From JANSWY01 sp965267245 (GTDB lineage: Bacteria; Bacteroidota; Bacteroidia; Cytophagales; Cyclobacteriaceae), in assembly GCA_965267245.1 (NCBI GenBank), contig OZ253939.1, forward strand, positions 992,001 to 1,056,000: DNA of 64,000 bases. Reading direction: 5' to 3'. The notes beneath the pieces are model-generated. The model made no database searches and was not told where the DNA came from. It saw nothing but the letters and a program-made list of their open reading frames with translations. This document shows positions 26,205-35,381 of this stretch, piece after piece. The position numbers and the translations under genes were made by a program. The first letter of the stretch is position 1; each line of letters starts with the position of its first letter.

Positions 26205-29200
26205 ATGAAAAGTACTTACCTAATTTTCTTGTCCGCATTTTTACTGATTGCTGGATCAGAAGTATTTGGTCAGGTAACAACAGCTTCAATCAGTGGTAAA
26301 ATCACTGATACCCATGGAGAAGCTTTGCCTGGATCAAACGTAATTGCAATTCACAATCCTACTGGCACACAGTATGGAACATCTACAAGAGTAGATGGAA
26401 GGTTTAACCTGCCAAATTTAAGAGTTGGAGGACCTTACACAGTCACTGTTTCTTTCGTTGGGTTTAAAGAGTCCAAACTTGAGAATATCACACTTACACT
26501 TGGTCAAAATCTTAATTTTGATTTTGAACTTTTAGAAGAGTCAACAGCTCTTGAAGAAGTAGTAATAACTGCGGAATCTGGTGATTTCGATGACGATAAG
26601 ACTGGTTATTCTCAAAGCTATGACAATACTTTGATCAGGAAGATGCCAACTATCACCAGGTCAAGCAGCGATATATATCGTTTGACTCCTTCATCAGATG
26701 GAAATTCATTTGGAGGAAGGAATGATCAGTTTAATAACTTTTCACTGGACGGATCTATCTTCAACAATCCTTTTGGTTTAGATGCCGCTACTCCAGGTGG
26801 TCAAACTGATGCACAACCAATTTCATTAGATGCAATTGACCAAATTCAGGTTTCTGTTGCTCCATATGATGTAACAATGGCTGGGTTTACCGGTGCTTCA
26901 ATCAATGCAGTCACAAAAAGTGGAACAAACAAAGTGAGTGGAACTGTATTTGGATTCTTCAGAAATGATGGTCTAACTGGCTCAAAAGTAAATGGTGAAG
27001 AAATAATTGTTCCAGAGCTCAATCAGCTTCAAACCGGGTTTTCAATTGGAGGGCCAATCATTAAAAACAAACTCTTCTTCTTCGCAAACATGGAAATTGA
27101 AAGAAGAGATGACCAGGGTTCTAGTTTTATTGCCAACAGAGGTCAATCTGGAGAAAATGTATCAAGAGTAGATGCATCAGACCTGGAAGCAGTTTCAAGT
27201 GCATTAAGTAACATTGGTTATGAAACTGGTGCTTTCGAAGGGTATACTCACGAAACTAATAACCAAAAAGGCATTGTGAAGTTGGACTGGAATATCAATC
27301 AAAATAATACCTTAACGGCTACATACAACTTCCTTGATGCATCAAAACAAAAACCTGCTCACCCAACTGCCCTTGGAAGACGTGGACCTGATGCAACAAC
27401 TTTGCAGTTCTTCAATTCCGGATACCAAATCAATAACAAGATCCATTCAGGTTTGATCGAATTAAGATCTTTATTAGGCACCAGGTTCTCAAACAAATTT
27501 CAGGCTGGTTATACATTCTTTGACGATAGTCGAGATCCATTTAGTACACCAGCTCCTGTCATCAACATCAACAGAGCCGGGTCTCGCTACATCGTGGCAG
27601 GTCATGAACCTTTCTCTATCAATAACAGACTTGAACAGCGAGTACTTCAGTTTACCGACAATTTTGATGTTTATGCAGGGAAACACACATTCACATTTGG
27701 AACATCTTTCGAAAGATTTGATTTCGACAACTCTTTTAATTTAGGAGTTTATGAACCATTCGGATATCCATACCCAGGAGGAACTTTTGGACCTGGTTTT
27801 GACAGTGTTCAAGATTTTCTTGATTACGTTTCTGCGGGTAACCTGGATACTGTATTTGTTCATGCGAATAACACATTCAATAATAACAACTCAAATGATT
27901 CATGGGCCCTTGCAGAAACTAATGTTGGACAATGGGCACTCTATGCACAAGACAAATTTCAGGTTACTGATGATTTTACTTTGACTCTAGGTGTCAGAAT
28001 GGATTTGCCACTTTACTTTGACACAAGTGACAAAATTGCTGAAAATATTGAAAGAAAAGGTGGTTTATGGGATCCTGCCAACAATTCTTTTGGAAATTAT
28101 CAAGCCGATAATGCGTACTTTGATGAAGATGGAAACTCTCTAACATTTGATCATACCGTACTCCCTAAACAAAAACCCCTAATTTCTCCAAGGCTAGGAT
28201 TTAACTGGGATGTAAATGGTGAGCAGACCCTTCAAATTAGAGGAGGTACAGGCCTCTTTACAGGAAGACTTCCTTTCGTTTGGATAGGTAATCAGGTAGC
28301 CAATCCTGACTTCTTTTTCTATACAATGACTGCAGATGATTTCAAGTTTCCGCAAGTTTGGAGAACAAGCGTTGGCTTTGACAAGACTTTAGGGGAAGGA
28401 ATTATTTTTACTTTTGATGGTTCATTTACAAAGGACATCAATGGGATGATTGTAAGAAACTATGGTTTAAATCTTCCTAGCCAATCTCTGGCAGGTGGTG
28501 CTGATACCAGACCATTCTATGTAAACCCTGATGATAGAGCAATTGATGCTTTTGGTGGAGCCACAAATGCATATGTTTTCACAAATACAGATATTGGGCA
28601 GGCCCTAAATTTAACATTCGAATTGAAAAGAAGATGGGCAGATGGATTGTATACCAGCATAGCCTATAACTTCCTTGACAATAGAGATGCAAGTTCTATT
28701 GAAGCTGAAATTTCCGGAGATGCTTTTGCAGCTAACCCTATTGTTAATCATGCTAATGTACCTGTAGAATCTCCATCAGCCTATGGAAATAAACACAGGG
28801 TTGTAGGAAATATCTATAAGTCATTCATATATGCTGGAGGAAAATCCGGTACAACTATTTCACTATTTTTTGAATATGCTCGTGGTGGAAGATATAGTTA
28901 TACATATGCAGGTGATATCAACAATGATGGATCAGGGTTAAATGATTTATTGTATATACCAACTGAATCTGAGCTTTCTTCAATGAACTTTACCTCAGAT
29001 GCTGAAAGAAATGCTTATGGCGATTTCATTGATCAGGATGAATATTTAAGTGAAAATAGAGGGAGTTTCGCTGAAGCCTACGGAGCACTCAGTCCATGGT
29101 ATTCAAGATTTGATTTAAGGGTACTTCAGGACCTTAATTTAAGTAATGGGCACAGTTTCCAGTTTAGTATTGATTTACTGAATGCTGGTAATTTCATAAG

Positions 29201-29378
29201 CTCTGAGTGGGGTGTTAGACAATTCCCTACTAATAACCAACCAGTTGGGGTAACAGTTGATCCAGCTACCAGAATACCAACTTACAGTTTTGACACCAAC
29301 CTTACAGATAGTTTTACAACTGAAACAGGTTTAATTTCAAGATGGCAATTGCAATTTGGATTGAGGTATTCATTCTAG
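26205..29378 (+). CDS. Oar-like TonB-dependent outer-membrane receptor
   Basis: 1057 residues. Signal peptide MKSTYLIFLSAFLLIAGSEV with cleavage after FGQ (about 23). A carboxypeptidase-regulatory-like beta domain lies at about 27-110 (SISGKITDTHGEALPGSNV; TYTVTVSFVGFKES), then a plug domain (about 130-240) and a large barrel ending GLRYSF. The plug reads IDQIQVSVAPYDVTMAGFTG and INAVTKSGTNKVSGTVFGFF, typical of Oar/OmpA-related TonB proteins rather than SusC. No SusD partner is adjacent, which also fits Oar. Such receptors take up or help export large ligands; the ligand is unknown. A strong terminator follows, so the GH130 gene is probably a separate unit. Confidence 0.92.
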   Translation: MKSTYLIFLSAFLLIAGSEVFGQVTTASISGKITDTHGEALPGSNVIAIHNPTGTQYGTSTRVDGRFNLPNLRVGGPYTVTVSFVGFKESKLENITLTLGQNLNFDFELLEESTALEEVVITAESGDFDDDKTGYSQSYDNTLIRKMPTITRSSSDIYRLTPSSDGNSFGGRNDQFNNFSLDGSIFNNPFGLDAATPGGQTDAQPISLDAIDQIQVSVAPYDVTMAGFTGASINAVTKSGTNKVSGTVFGFFRNDGLTGSKVNGEEIIVPELNQLQTGFSIGGPIIKNKLFFFANMEIERRDDQGSSFIANRGQSGENVSRVDASDLEAVSSALSNIGYETGAFEGYTHETNNQKGIVKLDWNINQNNTLTATYNFLDASKQKPAHPTALGRRGPDATTLQFFNSGYQINNKIHSGLIELRSLLGTRFSNKFQAGYTFFDDSRDPFSTPAPVININRAGSRYIVAGHEPFSINNRLEQRVLQFTDNFDVYAGKHTFTFGTSFERFDFDNSFNLGVYEPFGYPYPGGTFGPGFDSVQDFLDYVSAGNLDTVFVHANNTFNNNNSNDSWALAETNVGQWALYAQDKFQVTDDFTLTLGVRMDLPLYFDTSDKIAENIERKGGLWDPANNSFGNYQADNAYFDEDGNSLTFDHTVLPKQKPLISPRLGFNWDVNGEQTLQIRGGTGLFTGRLPFVWIGNQVANPDFFFYTMTADDFKFPQVWRTSVGFDKTLGEGIIFTFDGSFTKDINGMIVRNYGLNLPSQSLAGGADTRPFYVNPDDRAIDAFGGATNAYVFTNTDIGQALNLTFELKRRWADGLYTSIAYNFLDNRDASSIEAEISGDAFAANPIVNHANVPVESPSAYGNKHRVVGNIYKSFIYAGGKSGTTISLFFEYARGGRYSYTYAGDINNDGSGLNDLLYIPTESELSSMNFTSDAERNAYGDFIDQDEYLSENRGSFAEAYGALSPWYSRFDLRVLQDLNLSNGHSFQFSIDLLNAGNFISSEWGVRQFPTNNQPVGVTVDPATRIPTYSFDTNLTDSFTTETGLISRWQLQFGLRYSF

Positions 29379-29400
29379 GGTTTAATAAAGTATAAATTAG

Positions 29401-29430
29401 AAGCATCCGGCGAAAGTTGGATGCTTTTTT
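29401..29430 (+). terminator. Intrinsic terminator of the Oar-like receptor gene
   Basis: AAGCATCC (29401-29408) pairs perfectly with GGATGCTT (29419-29426), ten-base loop, T-run to 29430. It begins 22 bases after the receptor stop codon. Confidence 0.85.
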
Positions 29431-29457
29431 ATATTTTACGCCACCTAACAACGAAAA

Positions 29458-30570
29458 ATGATGAGAAACCTATTTTTTGCTTTTCTTATTTTTAGCCTGG
29501 GATGCCAGTCATCTAAAAAGGAAAACCAAACGGATGAAGCACCTACAGCCATTTGGTTAACTGATTTTTCAAAACCTGCTGAAAATCCTATTCTTCAGGC
29601 GGACTCAAACTATATTTTTAACGACCCAATCACAAACACCCAGGTGAAATGGCAGAAAGCTGATGTATTCAACCCCGGGGCAATTGTGAAGGAAGATACG
29701 GTATTCCTGCTGTTCAGAGCAGAAGACAATCCGAAAGCAGGAATTGGTGGACGTACTTCCAGAATAGGGCTGGCTTACAGTTTAGACGGAATCAATTTTA
29801 AAAAGTTTAATGACCCTGTTCTATACCCCAGCCCTGGAGAATTTGCTAAATGGGATACTCCTGGCGGGTGTGAAGACCCCAGGATAGTAGAGTATGATGG
29901 TGGTTATGTCATGCTATATACAAGTTGGGACGGTAAAACAGCGAGGCTTTCTGCTGCCAGTTCAACTGACCTTCGAAACTGGGATAAACACGGACCGGTA
30001 TTTGAAGAAGCTATGAATGGCAAATACCTTGATTTATGGAGCAAATCTGGTTCAATTGTTACCGAAATTAAAGATGGCAGACTTCAGGCTGCCAGGATCA
30101 ATGGAAAATATTGGATGTACTGGGGAGAATTATTTGTAAATGCTGCTTATACAGATAACATGATTGATTGGACTCCAATGGAAGGTGAAGATGGCGAACT
30201 CCTACATTCTTTGGATACCCGAAATGGTAAATTTGACAGCTTCCTTACTGAACCAGGCCCTCCTGCCCTACTCACAGAAAATGGAATTCTTATGCTGTAC
30301 AATGGCAAAAACAGTGAAGATGATATTGCAGATCCCAATATCGCAAGAGGAACTTATTGTGGAGGTCAGGCATTATTTGAAGCCAATAATCCAGAGAAGT
30401 TAATTGAAAGGCTTGATCAACCTTTCATCTGCCCTGATCTTCCTCATGAAGTCACAGGTCAATATACTGCAGGAACAACATTTATTGAGGGACTGGTATA
30501 CTTCAAAAACAAATGGTTTCTGTACTATGGCACTGCCGACTCAATGGTAGGTTTGGCAGTCTCCAATTGA
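29458..30570 (+). CDS. Glycoside hydrolase family 130 lipoprotein
   Basis: 370 residues. Lipoprotein signal with lipobox SLGC (C16). The five-bladed propeller of GH130 is visible: FNPGAIVKEDTVFLLFRAED (71-90), RTSRIGLAYSLDGINF, GGCEDPRIVEYDGGYVMLYT (136-155, catalytic D140 of the EDPR motif), KYWMYWGELFVNAAYTD and FLTEPGPPALLTENGILMLYN. GH130 enzymes are mannoside phosphorylases or hydrolases acting on beta-mannosides. Being a lipoprotein, this one works in the periplasm or on the surface, where phosphate-dependent cleavage is less likely, so a hydrolase role is plausible (inference). Its last 46 bases overlap the end of the cyclase gene on the other strand. The second codon is also ATG. Confidence 0.88.
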   Translation: MMRNLFFAFLIFSLGCQSSKKENQTDEAPTAIWLTDFSKPAENPILQADSNYIFNDPITNTQVKWQKADVFNPGAIVKEDTVFLLFRAEDNPKAGIGGRTSRIGLAYSLDGINFKKFNDPVLYPSPGEFAKWDTPGGCEDPRIVEYDGGYVMLYTSWDGKTARLSAASSTDLRNWDKHGPVFEEAMNGKYLDLWSKSGSIVTEIKDGRLQAARINGKYWMYWGELFVNAAYTDNMIDWTPMEGEDGELLHSLDTRNGKFDSFLTEPGPPALLTENGILMLYNGKNSEDDIADPNIARGTYCGGQALFEANNPEKLIERLDQPFICPDLPHEVTGQYTAGTTFIEGLVYFKNKWFLYYGTADSMVGLAVSN

Positions 30571-31631
30571 AATTTCGAAACACCATGAACCTGAACTGGA
30601 TTGGACTTCCCTTTGAGGAAGACCTCTCCCAGTAGTTCAGTCTGATAGTCAGAGTAATCCAGCCTCATCAAAAGGTTATTAGAGACCAATAAGTCCTTAC
30701 CAAATGTATTACACTCCCCTTGAATCCTGGCTGTAGTATTTATTACATCTCCATGATAAGCAATCTCCTTTTTAACGACACCAACTTCTGTAACTACCAA
30801 AATACCACCGTGTAAACCAGCTTTGAACTCAGGGATAACACCATATTTATTGAGGTACACATCACTCTTGAAATCCAATAGATCCTGAAATGAGAAAAAG
30901 CATTTCAGACAATTAGCATTCTTAACCCCTCTTTTTGCTGGCCAGGATATTACAGCTTCATCACCAACGTATTGATAAATTTCTCCCTGATATTTTAACA
31001 CTATCTCATTGAGATCATAAAAGCACTCCTGGATTAGTTTACTATACTTTATGTGACCTAACTGTTCAGCTATAGCTGTAGACGATTTCAAATCAAGAAA
31101 CATGAAAATCCGATCTTCCTCCTGTGGCTTGCGGAACTTACCAATCAAGATGTTTTTCAACACACCAGTCCCGAATTTCAAACGGACCATATTGAAGAAA
31201 TTATACAGAAAATTGAGCACTGTAAAGTACCCAACAAATATCCAGAACACATGATGAGTAAAGAGGTTACCAAACAATACATTAAAACTAAAAACCTCTT
31301 TGATCAGAATATTGACAAAGTTGGCTACTATCATCATAAAGACAGAATAAACGCCAAATTGCATCAATAATACTCCTCCAAAAGACTGCCTCTTAAAATA
31401 TGGCCTCTCAAAAAATTTATTAGATAAGTGATTGAAAATACCCAAAACAAACCCGCCAGAACCCAGGACCAGTAGCCATTCAAAGGTTCTACCAACAAGG
31501 GATTTATCTACAGTTATGGCTCTTTCATATTGTAGCCCTAAATACCTCATGAAGTAAAAGCAAATCAAAGCAGCAGTCCAAAACAAAATGGACAGTACTA
31601 ATTGCCTCATATTTCTGATTACAGTTCGCAT
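30525..31631 (-). CDS. Membrane-bound class III adenylate/guanylate cyclase
   Basis: 368 residues. The N-terminal half has about four membrane helices (10-30, 50-66, 85-110, 125-148). The catalytic domain starts near 173: IFMFLDLKSSTAIAEQLG contains metal ligand D180, and GEIYQYVGDEAVISW holds D224. FKAGLHGGILVVTEVG and ITA-type stretch VINTTARIQ complete the domain, ending with the LKGKSNPVQVHGV motif usual in bacterial cyclases. It should make cAMP or cGMP in the cytoplasm. Substrate-defining residues cannot be assigned with confidence by eye. It overlaps the GH130 gene tail to tail by 46 bases, an unusually long convergent overlap here. Confidence 0.87.
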   Translation of the reverse strand: MRTVIRNMRQLVLSILFWTAALICFYFMRYLGLQYERAITVDKSLVGRTFEWLLVLGSGGFVLGIFNHLSNKFFERPYFKRQSFGGVLLMQFGVYSVFMMIVANFVNILIKEVFSFNVLFGNLFTHHVFWIFVGYFTVLNFLYNFFNMVRLKFGTGVLKNILIGKFRKPQEEDRIFMFLDLKSSTAIAEQLGHIKYSKLIQECFYDLNEIVLKYQGEIYQYVGDEAVISWPAKRGVKNANCLKCFFSFQDLLDFKSDVYLNKYGVIPEFKAGLHGGILVVTEVGVVKKEIAYHGDVINTTARIQGECNTFGKDLLVSNNLLMRLDYSDYQTELLGEVFLKGKSNPVQVHGVSKFQLETAKPTIESAVP

Positions 31632-31717
31632 GACAGTTATTGCTTAACAAATATCTATCCAATTTTATTAAATCACACAAAAACTAATTAATTTAGTATT
31701 TACTAATTTATTTAGCT

Positions 31718-32929
31718 TTGAAAAGAACCATTATACACCTTGATCTAGATACATTCTTTGTGTCCTGTGAACGACTCATTAACCCTGAACTGGTTGGCAG
31801 ACCCATCTTATTAGGTGGAGTCACCGAAAGAGGAATTGTATCCTCATGTAGCTATGAGGCCCGATCTATGGGTGTTTATGCCAATATGCCTATGAAATTG
31901 GCCAGACAAATATGTCCTGAAGCGGTGATTATCAAAGGGAATAGTGGAATTTATAGCAAATTCTCCAATATGGTAACTGATATCATCAAAGAAGAGGCTC
32001 CCTTATTCGAAAAATCGTCCATGGATGAATTTTACCTTGACGCCACTGGAATGGATCAATTCTTTGGAGTTTATCAATGGGCTACAGAATTAAGGAAAAG
32101 AATTATTGATGAAACAAACCTACCTATCTCATTGGGGTTGTCCACCAATAAAACAGTCTCTAAAATCGGCACAGGAGAGGCAAAACCAAATGGGTATATC
32201 AAGATTGACCAGGGAGATGAAATTCAATTCTTAGCGCCACTATCTGTAAAAAAAATACCCATGGTAGGAGAAAAGACAGCCTATGATCTTCATCAAATGG
32301 GTGTTCATAAGATAGAAACCATTCAAAAAATGCCCATTAAGCTAATGCAATCTGCATTTGGTGAGAATGGTAAAACCATTTGGAAAAAAGCTAATGGAAT
32401 TGATAGTAGGCCAGTTCTCCCCTATAACGAACAAAAATCAATCAGTATCGAAAGGACTTTTGAGAAAGATACGATTGATCTTAAGAAATTGAATAGTTTG
32501 ATTATTGCAATGGCAGAAAACCTCGCTTACCAACTAAGAAGTGGACATAAATTGGCTTCAATTGTAATTGTTAAAATTAAGTATGCAGACTTAAGCACAC
32601 ATTCCAGGCAAAAAAGGATCCCCTATTCATCAGCAGATCTTACATTGATCCAAACAGTAAAAGCTTTGTTTGAAAGACTTTTCGAAAGGAGGCTAAGAAT
32701 CCGATTGGTAAGTGTGAAGTTTGGAGGTCTTGTCAATGGAGGTCATCAAATAAATTTTCTGGAAAACTCAGAGGAGATCTGCAATCTGTACCAGGCAATG
32801 GATAAGATTAGAGGAAAGTTTGGACAAGATGCAGTTAAGCGCGCTATAGCCATGGGCTCTCGAGGAATTGGAAGGCACAACCCATTCAACGGAGGGCCGA
32901 TTACAATACCTGCTCACAGAAGAGCATGA
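31718..32929 (+). CDS. dinB: DNA polymerase IV (Y-family)
   Basis: 403 residues. Metal ligands D9 and D103/E104 (HLDLDTFFVSCERL; SSMDEFYLDATG), the nucleotide-binding SYEARSMGVYANMPMKLARQ (45-64) and the helix-hairpin-helix region VKKIPMVGEKTAYDLHQMG are all present. Phenylalanine at 13 is the usual steric gate. The start is a TTG at 31718: there is no in-frame ATG between the upstream stop at 31694 and the conserved N-terminus, and the family normally begins just here. The enzyme copies past damaged bases. No LexA-type operator was recognised upstream. The C-terminus (RHNPFNGGPITIPAHRRA) lacks an obvious clamp-binding motif. Confidence 0.92.
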   Translation: MKRTIIHLDLDTFFVSCERLINPELVGRPILLGGVTERGIVSSCSYEARSMGVYANMPMKLARQICPEAVIIKGNSGIYSKFSNMVTDIIKEEAPLFEKSSMDEFYLDATGMDQFFGVYQWATELRKRIIDETNLPISLGLSTNKTVSKIGTGEAKPNGYIKIDQGDEIQFLAPLSVKKIPMVGEKTAYDLHQMGVHKIETIQKMPIKLMQSAFGENGKTIWKKANGIDSRPVLPYNEQKSISIERTFEKDTIDLKKLNSLIIAMAENLAYQLRSGHKLASIVIVKIKYADLSTHSRQKRIPYSSADLTLIQTVKALFERLFERRLRIRLVSVKFGGLVNGGHQINFLENSEEICNLYQAMDKIRGKFGQDAVKRAIAMGSRGIGRHNPFNGGPITIPAHRRA

Positions 32930-33062
32930 AATCGATTCCGTTACTTGCTATTGATTTCATAGAAATTAACAAGCTGTTCATCCGGTTAAATCACTTGTCG
33001 ATCGAAAAGGCATAACTCGTCTAGGGGCTATTTATTAATTTCATAGTGTCATAAGGTGTGCG

Positions 33063-35381
33063 ATGTACAAAAGTTTATTAATTACGTGCTTTCTGTGCTT
33101 GTTTTTACAACCAGCATTTGCTACTATTCCTACAGCCAAAAACGGAGTATTTGACTTAGATGATATAATCATTACAGATGAAACAAGGCTCCCTCTGAAT
33201 GGTGAATGGGAATATTATCCTGGTGAATTCATATCCTCTCAAAGCACCTCAAATCCACAAATTGTTCAGGTACCTAAATTATTGTCAAAACAAGGATTTG
33301 ATCCAATTAATTACGGAAGCTACCGTCTAGTAATTACTAATCATGACCCTTCCATTAAGCTGGGGATTAGCATTCCTGATATATATACATCATACAAAGT
33401 TTTTGTTAACGGAGAGGAAGTTTTAGAGAAGGGTAAAGTTGCTGACAGGGAAAGTGAATACACACCATATATTCAATTAAATACAATTCAGCTTGAGTCA
33501 TCTGGCCCAACAATAGAATTGATCATTCATATTGCCAACTTCAAGCATCATAAATATGGCATAACAGACCCTGTGATAATTGGTAATTTTGATGCCCTAT
33601 TCAAAGAACAATCTAACAGTAAGTCCTTAGATGCATTCCTTACCGGGTGCCTGGTAATGGGAGCATTCTTTTTCCTTGGATTATACTATTTCGGAAGGCA
33701 TGAAACGGCTGCATTGTATTTTGCCCTATTTTGTTTGTGCTATGCCTATAGAATTATTGGCTGGGAGAACTATGCACTTCATGATTTGTTCCCTGCATAT
33801 CCATGGCTTGTTTCAATAAGGGTAGAATACATTTCATTCTATCTATCTGGTTTCTTTTTCGCCCGGTATGTTAGACACCTTTTTCCGGAAGAAACACCAA
33901 CAAGGTATGCCAAAGGAGTAGAATACATATCACTCATTTGGGTAGCATTAACACTTACTTTACCCCCACGTTATTTTACTCAAATAAATATCCCCTACCT
34001 GTTTGTAATGTTAGTTGGTCTGACCATTGTAGCAATCACGTATGTTAGGGCAAGTTTGATGAAAAGACAAGGAGCAAAGCATTCCTTGTTTAGCATTGCT
34101 GGAATCTCAATAGTCTTTGTTCTAAAAACCCTCGCATACCTAAAAGTGATGGTAGAACCAGTTCTAGTAACAGTAATTGGACAGCTGACTTTCTTTTTCT
34201 TTCAGGGTATGAGTTTATCAGAACTCTTCTCCAGTTCATGGAAATTAGCCAAATCAAAAGCTGAAGAGGCCTCTCAAGCCAAATCAGACTTCCTGTCAAT
34301 CATGTCTCATGAAATCAGGACACCATTAAATGCCATTATAGGAACTACATATCATTTATTGGATGAAGATCCTCGGGAGGATCAAAAGTCTGAACTTAAA
34401 GACCTGAAAATAGCTTCAGAAAACCTGCTTTCATTGATCAATAACATACTGGATTTCAATAGAATAGATTCGGGCAAGGTTGAGTTTGAAGAGAATCATT
34501 TGAACTTTAGAAAATACATTGAAACATTCATCAATTCTCATAAATGGCTATCAAACCGTAAAGACATAGAAATCGATTTTGAGATTGAAGATGATGTACC
34601 TGAATATGTAATCCTCGATAAGATCAGAATGACCCAGGTCCTCACAAATCTTGTTGGTAATGCGATAAAGTTCACTGAAAAAGGTGAGGTAAAACTGAAG
34701 GTCTCCCGAATTAGTAATCCCACTGATTTGGTATACCTGAATTTTGAAATTATTGATACAGGAGTAGGCATACCCGAAGACAAGAAAGAGCTGGTTTTTA
34801 AAGCATTTGAACAAGGGAATAATTCAGTATCTCGTAAGTTTGGTGGAACGGGATTGGGTCTTAACATTACCATGAAATTACTCCAATTGATGGGAGCTAA
34901 ATTGTCTTTCGAAAGTGAAGAAGGAAAAGGTTCCAATTTCTACTTTACACTATTGGTCAAAGAAGGTGAAGAAAGTAAGTCCATCAATCCTGATAAAATC
35001 AATTATGATTTGGGAGGGGCAAAAGTATTGCTGGTGGAGGACAATGAAATGAATACCCTTGTAGCGACACGTTTACTCCAGAAATGGAATACAAAAGTAG
35101 ATGTCGCAGAAAATGGAAAAATTGCAGTTGATCTAAATGGAAGTAATGAATACGATATAATCCTAATGGATATTCAAATGCCTGAAATGGATGGATACAC
35201 AGCTTCAAGAAAAATCAGAGAAGCTGGTTATGACCTTCCTATTGTTGCCCTCACGGCCTCTGCCCTTCTCGACACCAAGGAAAAACTTAGAGCCTCTGGT
35301 TTAAATGGACTTGTCACCAAACCATTTGAACCAGCTGATCTCTTTATGACTATGAAAGAGTTATTGGATTCTAAAGGCTAA
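33063..35381 (+). CDS. 7TMR-DISM hybrid sensor histidine kinase
   Basis: 772 residues. Signal peptide (to about 21), a periplasmic jelly-roll sensor domain (7TMR-DISMED2-like, about 35-180; LNGEWEYYPGEF, ISIPDIYTSYKVFVNGEEV), seven membrane helices (about 188-385), a HisKA domain with SHEIRTPLNAIIG (H416), an ATPase domain (LTNLVGNAIKF; GTGLGLNI) and a receiver with phospho-acceptor D703 (ILMDIQMPEMDG). The sensor type binds carbohydrate-like ligands in other bacteria. No DNA-binding domain is attached and no separate regulator is adjacent, so phosphate must pass to another protein. It ends four bases inside hemN on the other strand. Confidence 0.92.
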   Translation: MYKSLLITCFLCLFLQPAFATIPTAKNGVFDLDDIIITDETRLPLNGEWEYYPGEFISSQSTSNPQIVQVPKLLSKQGFDPINYGSYRLVITNHDPSIKLGISIPDIYTSYKVFVNGEEVLEKGKVADRESEYTPYIQLNTIQLESSGPTIELIIHIANFKHHKYGITDPVIIGNFDALFKEQSNSKSLDAFLTGCLVMGAFFFLGLYYFGRHETAALYFALFCLCYAYRIIGWENYALHDLFPAYPWLVSIRVEYISFYLSGFFFARYVRHLFPEETPTRYAKGVEYISLIWVALTLTLPPRYFTQINIPYLFVMLVGLTIVAITYVRASLMKRQGAKHSLFSIAGISIVFVLKTLAYLKVMVEPVLVTVIGQLTFFFFQGMSLSELFSSSWKLAKSKAEEASQAKSDFLSIMSHEIRTPLNAIIGTTYHLLDEDPREDQKSELKDLKIASENLLSLINNILDFNRIDSGKVEFEENHLNFRKYIETFINSHKWLSNRKDIEIDFEIEDDVPEYVILDKIRMTQVLTNLVGNAIKFTEKGEVKLKVSRISNPTDLVYLNFEIIDTGVGIPEDKKELVFKAFEQGNNSVSRKFGGTGLGLNITMKLLQLMGAKLSFESEEGKGSNFYFTLLVKEGEESKSINPDKINYDLGGAKVLLVEDNEMNTLVATRLLQKWNTKVDVAENGKIAVDLNGSNEYDIILMDIQMPEMDGYTASRKIREAGYDLPIVALTASALLDTKEKLRASGLNGLVTKPFEPADLFMTMKELLDSKG

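Noticed and set aside
31632..31717. LexA/SOS operator upstream of dinB
   Set aside because: No palindromic operator could be recognised in this gap.
31713..31720. TAGCTTTG, a match to the -7 promoter consensus
   Set aside because: It overlaps the TTG start of dinB, so transcription would begin after the start codon; the conserved N-terminus requires that start. Chance match in AT-rich DNA.
32926..32960. Inverted repeat after dinB (ATGAAATCGAT with ATTGATTTCAT)
   Set aside because: An 11-pair stem with one G-T exists, but no T-run follows and it begins in the last codons, so I do not call it a terminator.
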